NCBI RefSeq assembly: GCF_040729435.1
Contig: NZ_CP160398.1
Span: forward strand, 2,542,001 to 2,606,000
Length of the DNA stretch: 64,000 nt
Reading direction: 5' to 3'
Source of the DNA: Pseudomonas sp. HOU2
Lineage (GTDB): Bacteria; Pseudomonadota; Gammaproteobacteria; Pseudomonadales; Pseudomonadaceae
Part shown: positions 18,512 to 25,634 of the stretch, in pieces
Layout: each line of letters starts with the position of its first letter
How positions within the stretch are numbered: position 1 is the first letter of the stretch
Program-made: the position numbers and the translations under genes
The notes under the pieces: model-generated
The model's database searches: none
Told to the model about the DNA's origin: nothing
What the model saw: only the letters and a program-made list of their open reading frames with translations

Positions 18512-18536
18512 TAAGAAGTATCGCTATTACTTCTTA
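18512..18536. promoter_or_regulatory. Perfect 9-bp inverted repeat upstream of the peptide cassette
   Basis: TAAGAAGTA and TACTTCTTA flank a 7-base centre (TCGCTAT), about 150 bases upstream of the micro-ORF start. The symmetry and AT-rich setting suit an operator for a dimeric regulator of the cassette. A folded 5' leader is the alternative if transcription starts upstream. No regulator gene lies in the cassette itself. Confidence 0.45.
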
Positions 18537-18722
18537 CGGACACATGCAAAAACAATGTAGGAATTATCTTCAATATTTAAACAGTGAAGATTCACAGCGG
18601 GAGAATTGAAAATAAATTCGCCTGCCAGACAATAAACATCAGTGATTAATCAGAAACACACTCTCCACCCGGGACAATGCTTGCGACCACACCTCATCAG
18701 CGATTTCCACAAGCCGAAAAAA

Positions 18723-18782
18723 TCTCACGCGTGAGCCATTGATGGCATTTTGAATTGGTTGTAGTGTGGCTCACGCGTGAGA
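18723..18782 (+). promoter_or_regulatory. Twin CTCACGCGTGAG palindromes flanking a candidate yjfI promoter
   Basis: The 12-bp perfect palindrome CTCACGCGTGAG occurs twice, at 18724-18735 and 18770-18781, with centres 46 bases apart. Including flanks the two are inverted (TCTCACGCGTGAGCCA and TGGCTCACGCGTGAGA). Exactly between them is a weak sigma70-like promoter, TTGATG (18739-18744), a 17-base spacer and TAGTGT (18762-18767). The yjfI start codon is 23 bases after the second site. This layout suggests a dimeric repressor or activator controlling the yjf operon. Confidence 0.65.
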
Positions 18783-18804
18783 TGTTCATAACGGAGTCAT
18801 TGCC

Positions 18805-19473
18805 ATGAAAAGCCGCTCCCCCACTGTTGCGTCAGAGAGCCCAAAGGGAGAGCGCTCGAAACCGTCCGCGAAAAAACCGTCGAGCTTCTACATGAAGCAG
18901 ATGCGCGCGGGCCTGGCTGCCGCCGGTTATGTGAAACACGAAACTTGGGTGCTTCCGGAAAACCGAAGCTTGCTCAAGCAAATGGAGCAACAGCTACGCC
19001 AACCGATTCTGGCTGGCTCATTCATGTCGGAGAATTACATGAGCGCAGGCAACAACTGGAACATCGATAGCCTCTTCAACGCCCTCAAGGCACTGGACGA
19101 GGTGGCTTCGCAGCAGATCACGCTGTCGCTGATCCAGAGCTCCGAACCCAGCATCAAGCTGGAAATGAACGAATTCGGCGGTCTGCCGATTCACATTGCC
19201 CTGGCCGGTGCACAGATCATCGTCGACACCGTGCTGGTGGATATCGATTCGATCACTGACGTGCGCGCCTTCAACGACGCCGTGCTGCGCAGCCGGGAAA
19301 TGTTCCCGCTGTCGTCGATCGGTATAGAGTCGATGCCCAACGGCCAGACCGTTTACAACATGTTTGGCGCCCTCAGCGCCGACTCGAGCCTGACCAACGT
19401 CGTCACCGAGGTGAAAACCCTGGTCGACAACGTGCAGCGCGCGAGCGAAGCCTTCGAACACTTCTTCAAGTAA
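18805..19473 (+). CDS. yjfI: YjfI family protein (DUF2170)
   Basis: This 222-residue protein is the first gene of a yjfIJKLMC-type operon. A basic, Ser/Lys-rich stretch of about 45 residues (KSRSPTVASESPKGERSKPS, then KKPSSFYMKQMRAGL) precedes the conserved domain with AAGYVKHETWVLPENRSLL, NNWNIDSLFNALKAL and GGLPIHIALAGAQIIVDTVL. No membrane segment is seen, so it is likely a cytoplasmic partner of the PspA-like protein encoded next. The start has ACGGAG upstream. The twin palindromes just before it probably regulate the whole operon. No enzymatic activity is known to me. Confidence 0.85.
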   Translation: MKSRSPTVASESPKGERSKPSAKKPSSFYMKQMRAGLAAAGYVKHETWVLPENRSLLKQMEQQLRQPILAGSFMSENYMSAGNNWNIDSLFNALKALDEVASQQITLSLIQSSEPSIKLEMNEFGGLPIHIALAGAQIIVDTVLVDIDSITDVRAFNDAVLRSREMFPLSSIGIESMPNGQTVYNMFGALSADSSLTNVVTEVKTLVDNVQRASEAFEHFFK

Positions 19474-19490
19474 TCAACAGGGAATATCCA

Positions 19491-20189
19491 ATGACTCAGT
19501 CCATCTGGAGCAAGTTGTTCACCGCTCTGCGCGGCGGCGCCAATGAAGTCGGCGAAGCGATCGTCGACCAACAGGCCCTGCGCATCCTCGACCAGGAAAT
19601 CCGCGACGCCGACACCGCGCTGTCCAACGCCCGCCGCGAGCTGGTCACCATCATGGCCAAGCACAAACTGGCCGCTGACCGCGTGAGCGAGTACGACGCC
19701 AAGATCAAGGATCTGGAAGCCAAGGCGGTTTCCGCGCTGAACGCTGGCCGCGAAGACCTGGCCATGGAAGTAGCCGAAGCGATTTCGACCCTGACCAACG
19801 ACCTGACCGCCGAGAAAGCCCAGAGCGACGAGTTCGGCACCTACGCCGAAAACATGCGCAAGGACATCAGCAAGGCCGAGTCGCGGATCAAGAGCCTGCG
19901 CCAACAGGTGGACATGGCCAAGGCCCGTGAAAGCGTGCAGAAAGCACAAGTCAGCGCATCCATCGCCAGCGGCGGCGCCAACGGCAAGCTGGAAACCGCC
20001 GTCGGCACCCTGAACCGTCTGCAGGCCAAGCAGCAGCAACGCGCTGCCGAGCTGAGCGCTGCCGATGAGCTGGCTGACGCTTCGACCGGAAACGATCTGG
20101 AACGCAAACTGCGCGACGCCGGCATCACGCCGAACGAAGGCAGCGCCAATGCGATCCTTGAGCGCCTGAAGCAAAAATCAGCTCAGTAA
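19491..20189 (+). CDS. yjfJ: PspA/IM30 family protein (YjfJ)
   Basis: This 232-residue, nearly all-helical coiled-coil protein belongs to the PspA/IM30 family, relatives of ESCRT-III that bind and remodel stressed inner membranes. The long heptad-rich stretch runs from about residue 25 to 150 (QQALRILDQEIRDADTAL, then KAESRIKSLRQQVDMAKAR). The C-terminal part is shorter and more polar, with a NEGSANAILERL end. It starts 17 bases after yjfI. A perfect REP palindrome of the TGTAGGAGCTGCCG family lies directly downstream, within the operon. Confidence 0.92.
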   Translation: MTQSIWSKLFTALRGGANEVGEAIVDQQALRILDQEIRDADTALSNARRELVTIMAKHKLAADRVSEYDAKIKDLEAKAVSALNAGREDLAMEVAEAISTLTNDLTAEKAQSDEFGTYAENMRKDISKAESRIKSLRQQVDMAKARESVQKAQVSASIASGGANGKLETAVGTLNRLQAKQQQRAAELSAADELADASTGNDLERKLRDAGITPNEGSANAILERLKQKSAQ

Positions 20190-20199
20190 AACCGCCCCC

Positions 20200-20276
20200 T
20201 GTAGGAGCTGCCGCAGGCTGCGATCTTTTGATCTTGAACCCAGATCAAAAGATCGCAGCCTGCGGCAGCTCCTACA
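20200..20276. repeat. Perfect 35-bp inverted repeat (TGTAGGAGCTGCCGCAGG family) within the yjf operon
   Basis: Arms 20200-20234 and 20242-20276 are perfectly complementary over 35 bases around the 7-base loop TGAACCC. The sequence belongs to the same family as the repeat at 8733-8819. It sits in the 198-base gap between yjfJ and yjfK, where a stable hairpin could reduce read-through or protect the upstream yjfIJ message. Confidence 0.9.
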
Positions 20277-20387
20277 GTTTTTCGCACCCACAACATTTGC
20301 ATTTTGCCTGCTCGTTCGTCGCCCGGCCCGGTACACTAGCGGCGCTTTTTACGACGAACACCTCCACCCGCCTCAAGGAATGTACCC

Positions 20388-21035
20388 ATGGGATGGTTCA
20401 AAGACTTGCTGGGCACCAGCAACTGGCAGACTGCCGCGCCCGCTCCAGTGGCCGGCGGCCCACTCGGAATGGCACAAGGCAAAGGCGTGCGTTTCGATTC
20501 GACTCTGGCGCTGCTGCTCGACGGCAGCACCTCGGTACAGGTTCCGGCTGCAGAGGCCATCTGGAGCGCCGGCTGGATCGATCTCGGCCAATCCAACAAG
20601 CTGCATCGCTACTACCTCAATAATGAGGACTTCTGGCTGCAGATCCACGTCACCGGTGACGATCAGATCGAGTCGGTCACCCTGTTCAACTACCTCAGTT
20701 ACGTGACCGTCAACAGTGACGCCGAACTGCAGCGCCTGGCCGGCCCGGCAAGCCCGATCGGCCTGCCGACCTACACCCATGACGGCATCCAGTACAGCCG
20801 TGAATGGGGTACCGAGCAGGGCCAGACCGAACTGGTGCCGCTGACCGAACACGTGGTCAACCCGGACGAGAGCTACACCATCGAACACCACTCGATGCTT
20901 TACGCGCGCGAGACCGGCCTGACCGATCGCCGCGAACTGCTGCTGTTCTCCGTCGAACAGGACGAGGAAGGTACCGTCAGCCTGAGCACTTCGATGGGTA
21001 TTTCGCTGTACACGACTGATTTGAGCACCATTTAA
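20388..21035 (+). CDS. yjfK: YjfK family protein (DUF2491)
   Basis: This 215-residue protein of the DUF2491/YjfK family has unknown function. It begins MGWFKDLLG, an amphipathic start that could touch the membrane, and is otherwise soluble and acidic. Recognisable segments are GKGVRFDSTLALLLDGST, WIDLGQSNKLHRYYLNN and FWLQIHVTGDDQIESVTLF. The start has AAGGAATGTACCC upstream. It lies after the REP hairpin in the operon and 15 bases before yjfL. The constant pairing with PspA-like YjfJ and DUF350 suggests a role in envelope stress. Confidence 0.85.
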   Translation: MGWFKDLLGTSNWQTAAPAPVAGGPLGMAQGKGVRFDSTLALLLDGSTSVQVPAAEAIWSAGWIDLGQSNKLHRYYLNNEDFWLQIHVTGDDQIESVTLFNYLSYVTVNSDAELQRLAGPASPIGLPTYTHDGIQYSREWGTEQGQTELVPLTEHVVNPDESYTIEHHSMLYARETGLTDRRELLLFSVEQDEEGTVSLSTSMGISLYTTDLSTI

Positions 21036-21050
21036 AAAAGGAAGTTTTCC

Positions 21051-21476
21051 ATGCTGGAAGTGCTGGCCGTTTCCCTGAACAAGACCGCGCTGGTCGGTTT
21101 CGTCGCCTACCTGATCGGCGCCGTGCTGCTGTTCATGCTGTTCCAGTTCGTCTACACCCGCATCACGCCGCACAAAGAGTTCGAATTGATCCGCTCCGGC
21201 AACATTGCCGCCGCCATTGCTTTGGCTGGCGCGATCATTGGCTTTGCGATTCCGGCCAGCAATGTGATCGCGTTTTCGGTCAACGTTCTCGATTTCGTGT
21301 TGTGGGCGGTGATTGCAGCCGTGGTGCAACTGCTGGCCTTCCTCGCCACGGGGATGGTGCTCAAGGGCACGTCGCAGCGTATCGCCAACGGTGAAATCGC
21401 TTCGGGTATCTATGTGGCCGCAGTGGCCATCAGCGTCGGCATGCTCAACGCCGCGTGCATGACCCCGTCCAACTGA
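21051..21476 (+). CDS. yjfL: DUF350 membrane protein (YjfL)
   Basis: This 141-residue inner-membrane protein has about four hydrophobic helices in two DUF350-like repeats. The family pattern is seen in NIAAAIALAGAIIGFAIP and AFLATGMVLKGTSQRIANGE, where a short polar loop joins the helices. AAAAAAGGAAG precedes the ATG. It probably forms the membrane part of the system with YjfM and the PspA-like protein. The function of the family is not established. Confidence 0.88.
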   Translation: MLEVLAVSLNKTALVGFVAYLIGAVLLFMLFQFVYTRITPHKEFELIRSGNIAAAIALAGAIIGFAIPASNVIAFSVNVLDFVLWAVIAAVVQLLAFLATGMVLKGTSQRIANGEIASGIYVAAVAISVGMLNAACMTPSN

Positions 21477-21493
21477 TCGGCAGGAAGCCTTCG

Positions 21494-22177
21494 ATGAAAC
21501 GCAGCAAGTACGTCCAACTGTCTCTCGCCGCCTCGGTGGCCATGGCCATTTCCGGCGAAGCGGCAGCGCTGGATCCGCAACGCTTTCAAACGGTCGAACA
21601 GTGCATCGATGCCTCGGTCGCGGCCGACGTTTGCTCGAACGCCTACGTCGCGGCACTCACTGAACACCGACGCATTGCGCCGGCTTACGACGACAAGGCC
21701 AAGTGCGACGCCGACTTCGCCGCCGACTGGTGTCAGAAAAATTCCGACGGCCGTTTCGTGCCGAAACTCGGCGGCTTCAAAGTGCCGCAGAATGGCGAGG
21801 CACCGCAGGATCTGGATGCGATTGCCAATGCGCAGTTGCCTGCCGGTGAAGCGACGGCCGCGCAAAACGTACAAAGCACTTCACACGCTTCCGGTAGCGG
21901 CAACGGTTGGCTCTCGGGCTGGCTGATCGGCAATGCGATGAGCAACAACGCCAACCGCACGGTCTATCGCGACCGCGACACGCGCCAGACCTACAACACG
22001 TCGACGCAGTACCGCAAAATCGAATCGGCGCCACGCAGTCAACCAGACTACGAGAGCAGCAAAAGCAAACCGGTGAACGTCGCTTCGTCGACCTCCCGGG
22101 GTGGCTTTGGCAGCCAGTCATCCGCCCGTAGCGGTTGGGGCGGATGGGGCAGCAGCTCTGGTCGTTCGAGCAGCTGA
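21494..22177 (+). CDS. yjfM: DUF1190 family protein (YjfM/YgiB-like), exported
   Basis: This 227-residue DUF1190 protein begins MKRSKYVQLSLAASVAMAIS, a likely signal peptide or anchor, so the rest should be periplasmic. Conserved cysteine-bearing segments are TVEQCIDASVAADVCSNAY and KCDADFAADWCQK, followed by FVPKLGGFKVP. The C-terminal 90 residues are low-complexity Ser/Gly/Asn-rich and end SGWGGWGSSSGRSSS. The frame is open from 21455, but the ATG at 21494 has CAGGAAG and starts the signal peptide. It ends two bases before the yjfC start. Confidence 0.87.
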   Translation: MKRSKYVQLSLAASVAMAISGEAAALDPQRFQTVEQCIDASVAADVCSNAYVAALTEHRRIAPAYDDKAKCDADFAADWCQKNSDGRFVPKLGGFKVPQNGEAPQDLDAIANAQLPAGEATAAQNVQSTSHASGSGNGWLSGWLIGNAMSNNANRTVYRDRDTRQTYNTSTQYRKIESAPRSQPDYESSKSKPVNVASSTSRGGFGSQSSARSGWGGWGSSSGRSSS

Positions 22178-22179
22178 CC

Positions 22180-23337
22180 ATGAAGAAGATCCACTGCGCC
22201 GAGCGCCCCGACTGGAAACAGACGGCCGAAAGCCTCGGCTTTCTGTTCCACACTATCGACGACGAGCCGTACTGGGACGAAAGCGCCTACTACCAGTTCA
22301 CCCTCGCGCAGATTGAAAACGACCTGGAGGATCCGACCACCGAACTGCACGAGATGTGCATGGACCTGGTCGACCGCGTGGTGCACAGCGAAGAGCTGCT
22401 GGATCGCCTGAGCATCCCGGCGCCGTACTACGACATGATTCGTACTTCCTGGCTGGAAGGTCATCCACATCTGTACGGGCGCATGGACTTTTCCTACAGC
22501 GGTAACGGCCCCGCCAAGTTGCTGGAACTCAACTACGACACGCCGACCAGCCTTTATGAAGCGGCGGCGTTTCAGTGGGGCTGGCTGGAGCAGTGTATCG
22601 AGCGCGGAATGTTGCCGCGCCATGCGGACCAGTTCAACAGCATCGACACCAAGCTGCATCAAGCGTTTGCCGAGTTGCAGCTCAAGCGGCCGTTCTACTT
22701 TGCTTCGATGAAAGACTCGGTCGAAGACAAGGGCACCACCGACTACCTGCGCCTGATCGCGGAAAAGGTCGGCATCGAATCAAGGCATATCGACATCGAG
22801 GACATCGGCCTGACCGCTGAGGGTCGCTTTGTCGATCTGCAGGATCGCTGGATCCCGCACCTGTTCAAACTGCACGCCTGGGAATTCATTTTCCACGAGC
22901 CATTCGGTGCAGCGATTGCCGAAAGCGATACGCAGTTCTTTGAGCCGGCGTGGAAATCGATCCTGTCGAACAAAGGAGCGCTGCCGCTGCTGTGGGAACT
23001 GCACAAGGGCCATCCGAATCTGCTCGCGGCGCATCTTGATCCGAATCCGGCCAGTTCAGTGCCCAAGGGCTGGGTACGCAAACCGTACTTCTCCCGCGAA
23101 GGCGCGAATATCGAGCTGCAAACGGCAGAAGGTCTGATCGTCAAAGAGGACGGGCCCTACACCGATGCGCCATTCATCCTGCAGGAATTTGCGTCATTGC
23201 CGAAGTTCGACGACAGCTACACGCTAGTCGGCTCTTGGGTGATTGGTGATCAGGCGGCGGGGATCGGTGTGCGGGAAGACAACAGTCTGATCACCAAAGA
23301 TTCCAGCCGGTTTCTGCCGCACCTGATCCTCGACTGA
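22180..23337 (+). CDS. yjfC: Glutathionylspermidine synthase-like ATP-grasp protein (YjfC)
   Basis: This 385-residue protein matches the glutathionylspermidine synthase C-terminal (ATP-grasp peptide-amine ligase) family, YjfC/YgiC branch. It lacks the amidase domain of E. coli Gsp, so it would be a stand-alone ligase whose substrates are unknown. Key segments are GRMDFSYSGNGPAKLLELNYDTPTS (shown here as two motifs, GRMDFSY and KLLELNYDTPT), DLQDRWIPHLFKLHAWEF and the ATP-binding RKPYFSREGANIEL. The start follows the yjfM stop by two bases. It is the last gene of the operon, followed by a REP and a strong bidirectional terminator. Confidence 0.88.
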   Translation: MKKIHCAERPDWKQTAESLGFLFHTIDDEPYWDESAYYQFTLAQIENDLEDPTTELHEMCMDLVDRVVHSEELLDRLSIPAPYYDMIRTSWLEGHPHLYGRMDFSYSGNGPAKLLELNYDTPTSLYEAAAFQWGWLEQCIERGMLPRHADQFNSIDTKLHQAFAELQLKRPFYFASMKDSVEDKGTTDYLRLIAEKVGIESRHIDIEDIGLTAEGRFVDLQDRWIPHLFKLHAWEFIFHEPFGAAIAESDTQFFEPAWKSILSNKGALPLLWELHKGHPNLLAAHLDPNPASSVPKGWVRKPYFSREGANIELQTAEGLIVKEDGPYTDAPFILQEFASLPKFDDSYTLVGSWVIGDQAAGIGVREDNSLITKDSSRFLPHLILD

Positions 23338-23353
23338 GGCACAGATTCCTCCT

Positions 23354-23432
23354 TGTAGGAGCTGCGGCACGCTGCGATCTTTTGACCTTGATTTAAAAGA
23401 TCAAAAGATCGCAGCCTTCGGCAGCTCCTACA
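23354..23432. repeat. Imperfect REP hairpin (TGTAGGAGCTGC family)
   Basis: Third member of the family found at 8733 and 20200. The arms, from TGTAGGAGCTGCGGCACGC to the terminal GGCAGCTCCTACA, pair with a few mismatches near the middle. It lies 17 bases after yjfC and just before the bidirectional terminator. Confidence 0.85.
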
Positions 23433-23452
23433 GGTGATGACCGTAAAATTGC

Positions 23453-23503
23453 GCGCCACAAAAAAGGCCCGTCGTGTTGAACGACGGGCCTTTTTTGTGG
23501 CGC
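23453..23503. terminator. Bidirectional terminator, yjf operon / ssb
   Basis: A perfect 23-bp stem (23453-23475 with 23481-23503) surrounds the loop GTTGA. The A6 and T6 runs lie inside the stem on each side of GGCCCGTCGT/ACGACGGGCC, so a U-tract follows a GC stem in both directions. It serves the convergent yjfC and ssb transcripts. Confidence 0.92.
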
Positions 23504-23518
23504 GGATGCAGCAATGAA

Positions 23519-24037
23519 TCAGAACGGGATATCGTCATCGAAGCTGTCGAAATCCGGAGCCGGTTGCGGTGCAGCCTGCTGTGGAGCCGGGGCTGGACGC
23601 TGTTGCGGAGCCGACTGCTGCGGACGCGGAGCCTGTTGACGTGGCGCCTGCTGCTGGTAGTTGTTGCCACCGCCTTGCTGGTCGCCTTGTTGTGGACGGC
23701 CGCCGAGCAACTGCATGGTGCCTTGCATGTCGACCACGATTTCGGTGGTGTAACGCTTGATACCGTCTTTTTCCCACTCGCGGGTCTGCAGCTTGCCTTC
23801 GATGTATACCTGCGAACCTTTACGCAGGTATTCGCCGGCGATTTCCGCAACCTTGCCGAACATCGAAACACGGTGCCATTCGGTCTTCTCGACCTTCTGA
23901 CCGGTTTGCTTGTCGGTCCACTGTTCGCTGGTTGCCAGACTCAGGTTGGTCACGGCGTTACCGTTAGGCAGGTAGCGAACTTCGGGATCCTGGCCGCAAG
24001 TGCCGACCAATATGACTTTGTTAACCCCACGGGCCAT
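23519..24037 (-). CDS. ssb: Single-stranded DNA-binding protein
   Basis: This 172-residue SSB has the OB fold in residues 1-110 ([58 protein letters not shown]). A Gln/Pro/Gly-rich linker of about 50 residues follows. The acidic tip [11 protein letters not shown] recruits repair and replication proteins. It coats single-stranded DNA in replication, recombination and repair. It starts 9 bases after the end of the YajR-like MFS gene, so the two are probably co-transcribed. In E. coli ssb is next to uvrA; here one MFS gene intervenes. Confidence 0.97.
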   Translation of the reverse strand: MARGVNKVILVGTCGQDPEVRYLPNGNAVTNLSLATSEQWTDKQTGQKVEKTEWHRVSMFGKVAEIAGEYLRKGSQVYIEGKLQTREWEKDGIKRYTTEIVVDMQGTMQLLGGRPQQGDQQGGGNNYQQQAPRQQAPRPQQSAPQQRPAPAPQQAAPQPAPDFDSFDDDIPF

Positions 24038-24046
24038 AACGTTCTC

Positions 24047-25444
24047 CTAGGCTTCGCAAGCAGCCTCGGCCGGGTTGTTCACCAGGCGTTCGAGGGTGTC
24101 GCGATCCACTAATTCTTTGTCCAGTTTGATGTAAACAGCCGCTTCATCAGCAACTATCACTGCATCTGTTACCCCTACGAGGGCCTTGAGGCGCTCGACC
24201 AGACCCGCTTCGCGGATCGCCTCGGGCGACAACGGCAAGCGCAGACTCGTCACGTAGGGAGGTTCGCGCATGGTAACAGCAAAGGCCAGCCAGATGGCAG
24301 CCAGACCCGCACATCCAAGGAACACAACCGACAGACCGCCATGCTGAAACAGCCAGCCGCCGAGTATCCCGCCGAGTGCCGAACCGAGGAACTGACTGGT
24401 GGAGTACACGCCCATCGCCGTGCCCTTCCCGCCTGCCGGTGAAACCTTGCTGATCAGCGACGGCAACGAAGCTTCCAGCAGATTGAACGCGGTGAAGAAC
24501 ACCACCGTACCGATCACCAGAGCCCGCAAGCTGTCACCGAACTGCCAGAAGAATAGCTCAGTGAGCATCAGCGTCAGGACGGCGCCGAGCAAAATTCGTT
24601 TCATTTTGCGTTTCTTCTCGCCGTAGATGATGAACGGGATCATGGCGAAGAAAGAAATCAGCAGCGCGGTCAGGTAAACCCACCAGTGCTGCTCCTTGGG
24701 CAAACCGGCTTTTTCCACCAGCGCCAGCGGCAGTGCGACGAAGCTCGACATCAGCATCGCGTGCAGCACGAAAATGCCCAGGTCCAGGCGCAGCAGATCG
24801 GGATGTTTGAGCGTCGGCATCAAGGCCTGACGCGCCACGCCGGATTCACGATGACTCAACGGCCCGGTGGATTTCGGCACCATGAACATCACGATGACGA
24901 TCCCGAACAGGGCCATGCCGCCCGTGGCGAGGAACAGCCCGGACAGGCCGAACGCACGAGTCAGCAACGGCCCGACCACCATGGCCACGGCGAACGACAG
25001 ACCGATGGTCATGCCGATCATGGCCATGGCTTTGGTGCGGTGCTGTTCGCGAGTCAGGTCGGAAAGCAACGCCATCACCGCCGCGGAAATTGCCCCGGCG
25101 CCTTGCAGGATGCGTCCGGCGATCACGCCCCAGATCGAATCGGCCTGAGCCGCCAGCACACTGCCGAGGGCGAAGACCACCAGCCCGAGGAAAATCACCG
25201 GACGCCGGCCGATACGGTCGGAAATGATCCCGAACGGAATCTGGAAAATCGCCTGGGTCAGGCCGTAAGCGCCAATCGCCAGCCCGATCAGGGCCGGGGT
25301 CGCTCCCGCCAGGTCCATGCCGTAGGTCGCCAGCACCGGCAACACCATGAACATGCCAAGCATACGGAAGGCGAACACCAGGGCCAGACCGCTCGCTGCG
25401 CGGGTCTCGCTGCCACTCATGCGTTCGCTGTGGGGATCGTGCAT
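24047..25444 (-). CDS. MFS transporter, YajR-like with C-terminal soluble domain
   Basis: This 465-residue MFS protein has twelve helices followed by a soluble tail of about 70 residues (DAVIVADEAAVYIKLDKEL region) matching the ferredoxin-like YAM domain of YajR. The loop motif GIISDRIGRRPVIFLGLVV (motif A) and AGRILQGAGAISAAVMALL are typical of drug:proton antiporters. The substrate is unknown. It is divergent from uvrA and lies directly upstream of ssb, the conserved Pseudomonas order. Confidence 0.88.
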   Translation of the reverse strand: MHDPHSERMSGSETRAASGLALVFAFRMLGMFMVLPVLATYGMDLAGATPALIGLAIGAYGLTQAIFQIPFGIISDRIGRRPVIFLGLVVFALGSVLAAQADSIWGVIAGRILQGAGAISAAVMALLSDLTREQHRTKAMAMIGMTIGLSFAVAMVVGPLLTRAFGLSGLFLATGGMALFGIVIVMFMVPKSTGPLSHRESGVARQALMPTLKHPDLLRLDLGIFVLHAMLMSSFVALPLALVEKAGLPKEQHWWVYLTALLISFFAMIPFIIYGEKKRKMKRILLGAVLTLMLTELFFWQFGDSLRALVIGTVVFFTAFNLLEASLPSLISKVSPAGGKGTAMGVYSTSQFLGSALGGILGGWLFQHGGLSVVFLGCAGLAAIWLAFAVTMREPPYVTSLRLPLSPEAIREAGLVERLKALVGVTDAVIVADEAAVYIKLDKELVDRDTLERLVNNPAEAACEA

Positions 25445-25634
25445 GGAAAAACCTCGTGTGAACCGGCGGCGATTCTACCAGTCCCATCGAAAGACGGGGT
25501 ATATCGCGACGCTATGACGCGTATAGATGAAACTCTCTTCATGCAAGGCAAAAACCCTTCGTTTGATAGTGTGCATCCATCCAGTATTTGCCCGTATACT
25601 CCTATGTTTTCGACGCCCGCCGAGCGAGGCCACT

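Larger units (their letters stand above)
18361..18804. other. AT-rich divergent intergenic region with dyads
   Basis: This 444-base gap separates the leftward peptide cassette from the rightward yjf operon and is visibly AT-richer than its surroundings, mainly at 18421-18660. It holds a dyad CCGGTGG/CCACCGG at 18386-18410 in the micro-ORF leader, a perfect 9-bp inverted repeat at 18512-18536, and twin palindromes at 18723-18782. I could not fix the promoter of the cassette with confidence; TTGCAT-N17-TAGCGA on the minus strand, just before and within the 9-bp dyad, is one weak candidate. No further gene is seen. Confidence 0.7.

Noticed and set aside
25445..25634. A LexA (SOS) box before uvrA
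   Set aside because: I looked for CTG-N10-CAG with an AT-rich centre and saw no convincing match, though uvrA is SOS-controlled in E. coli.
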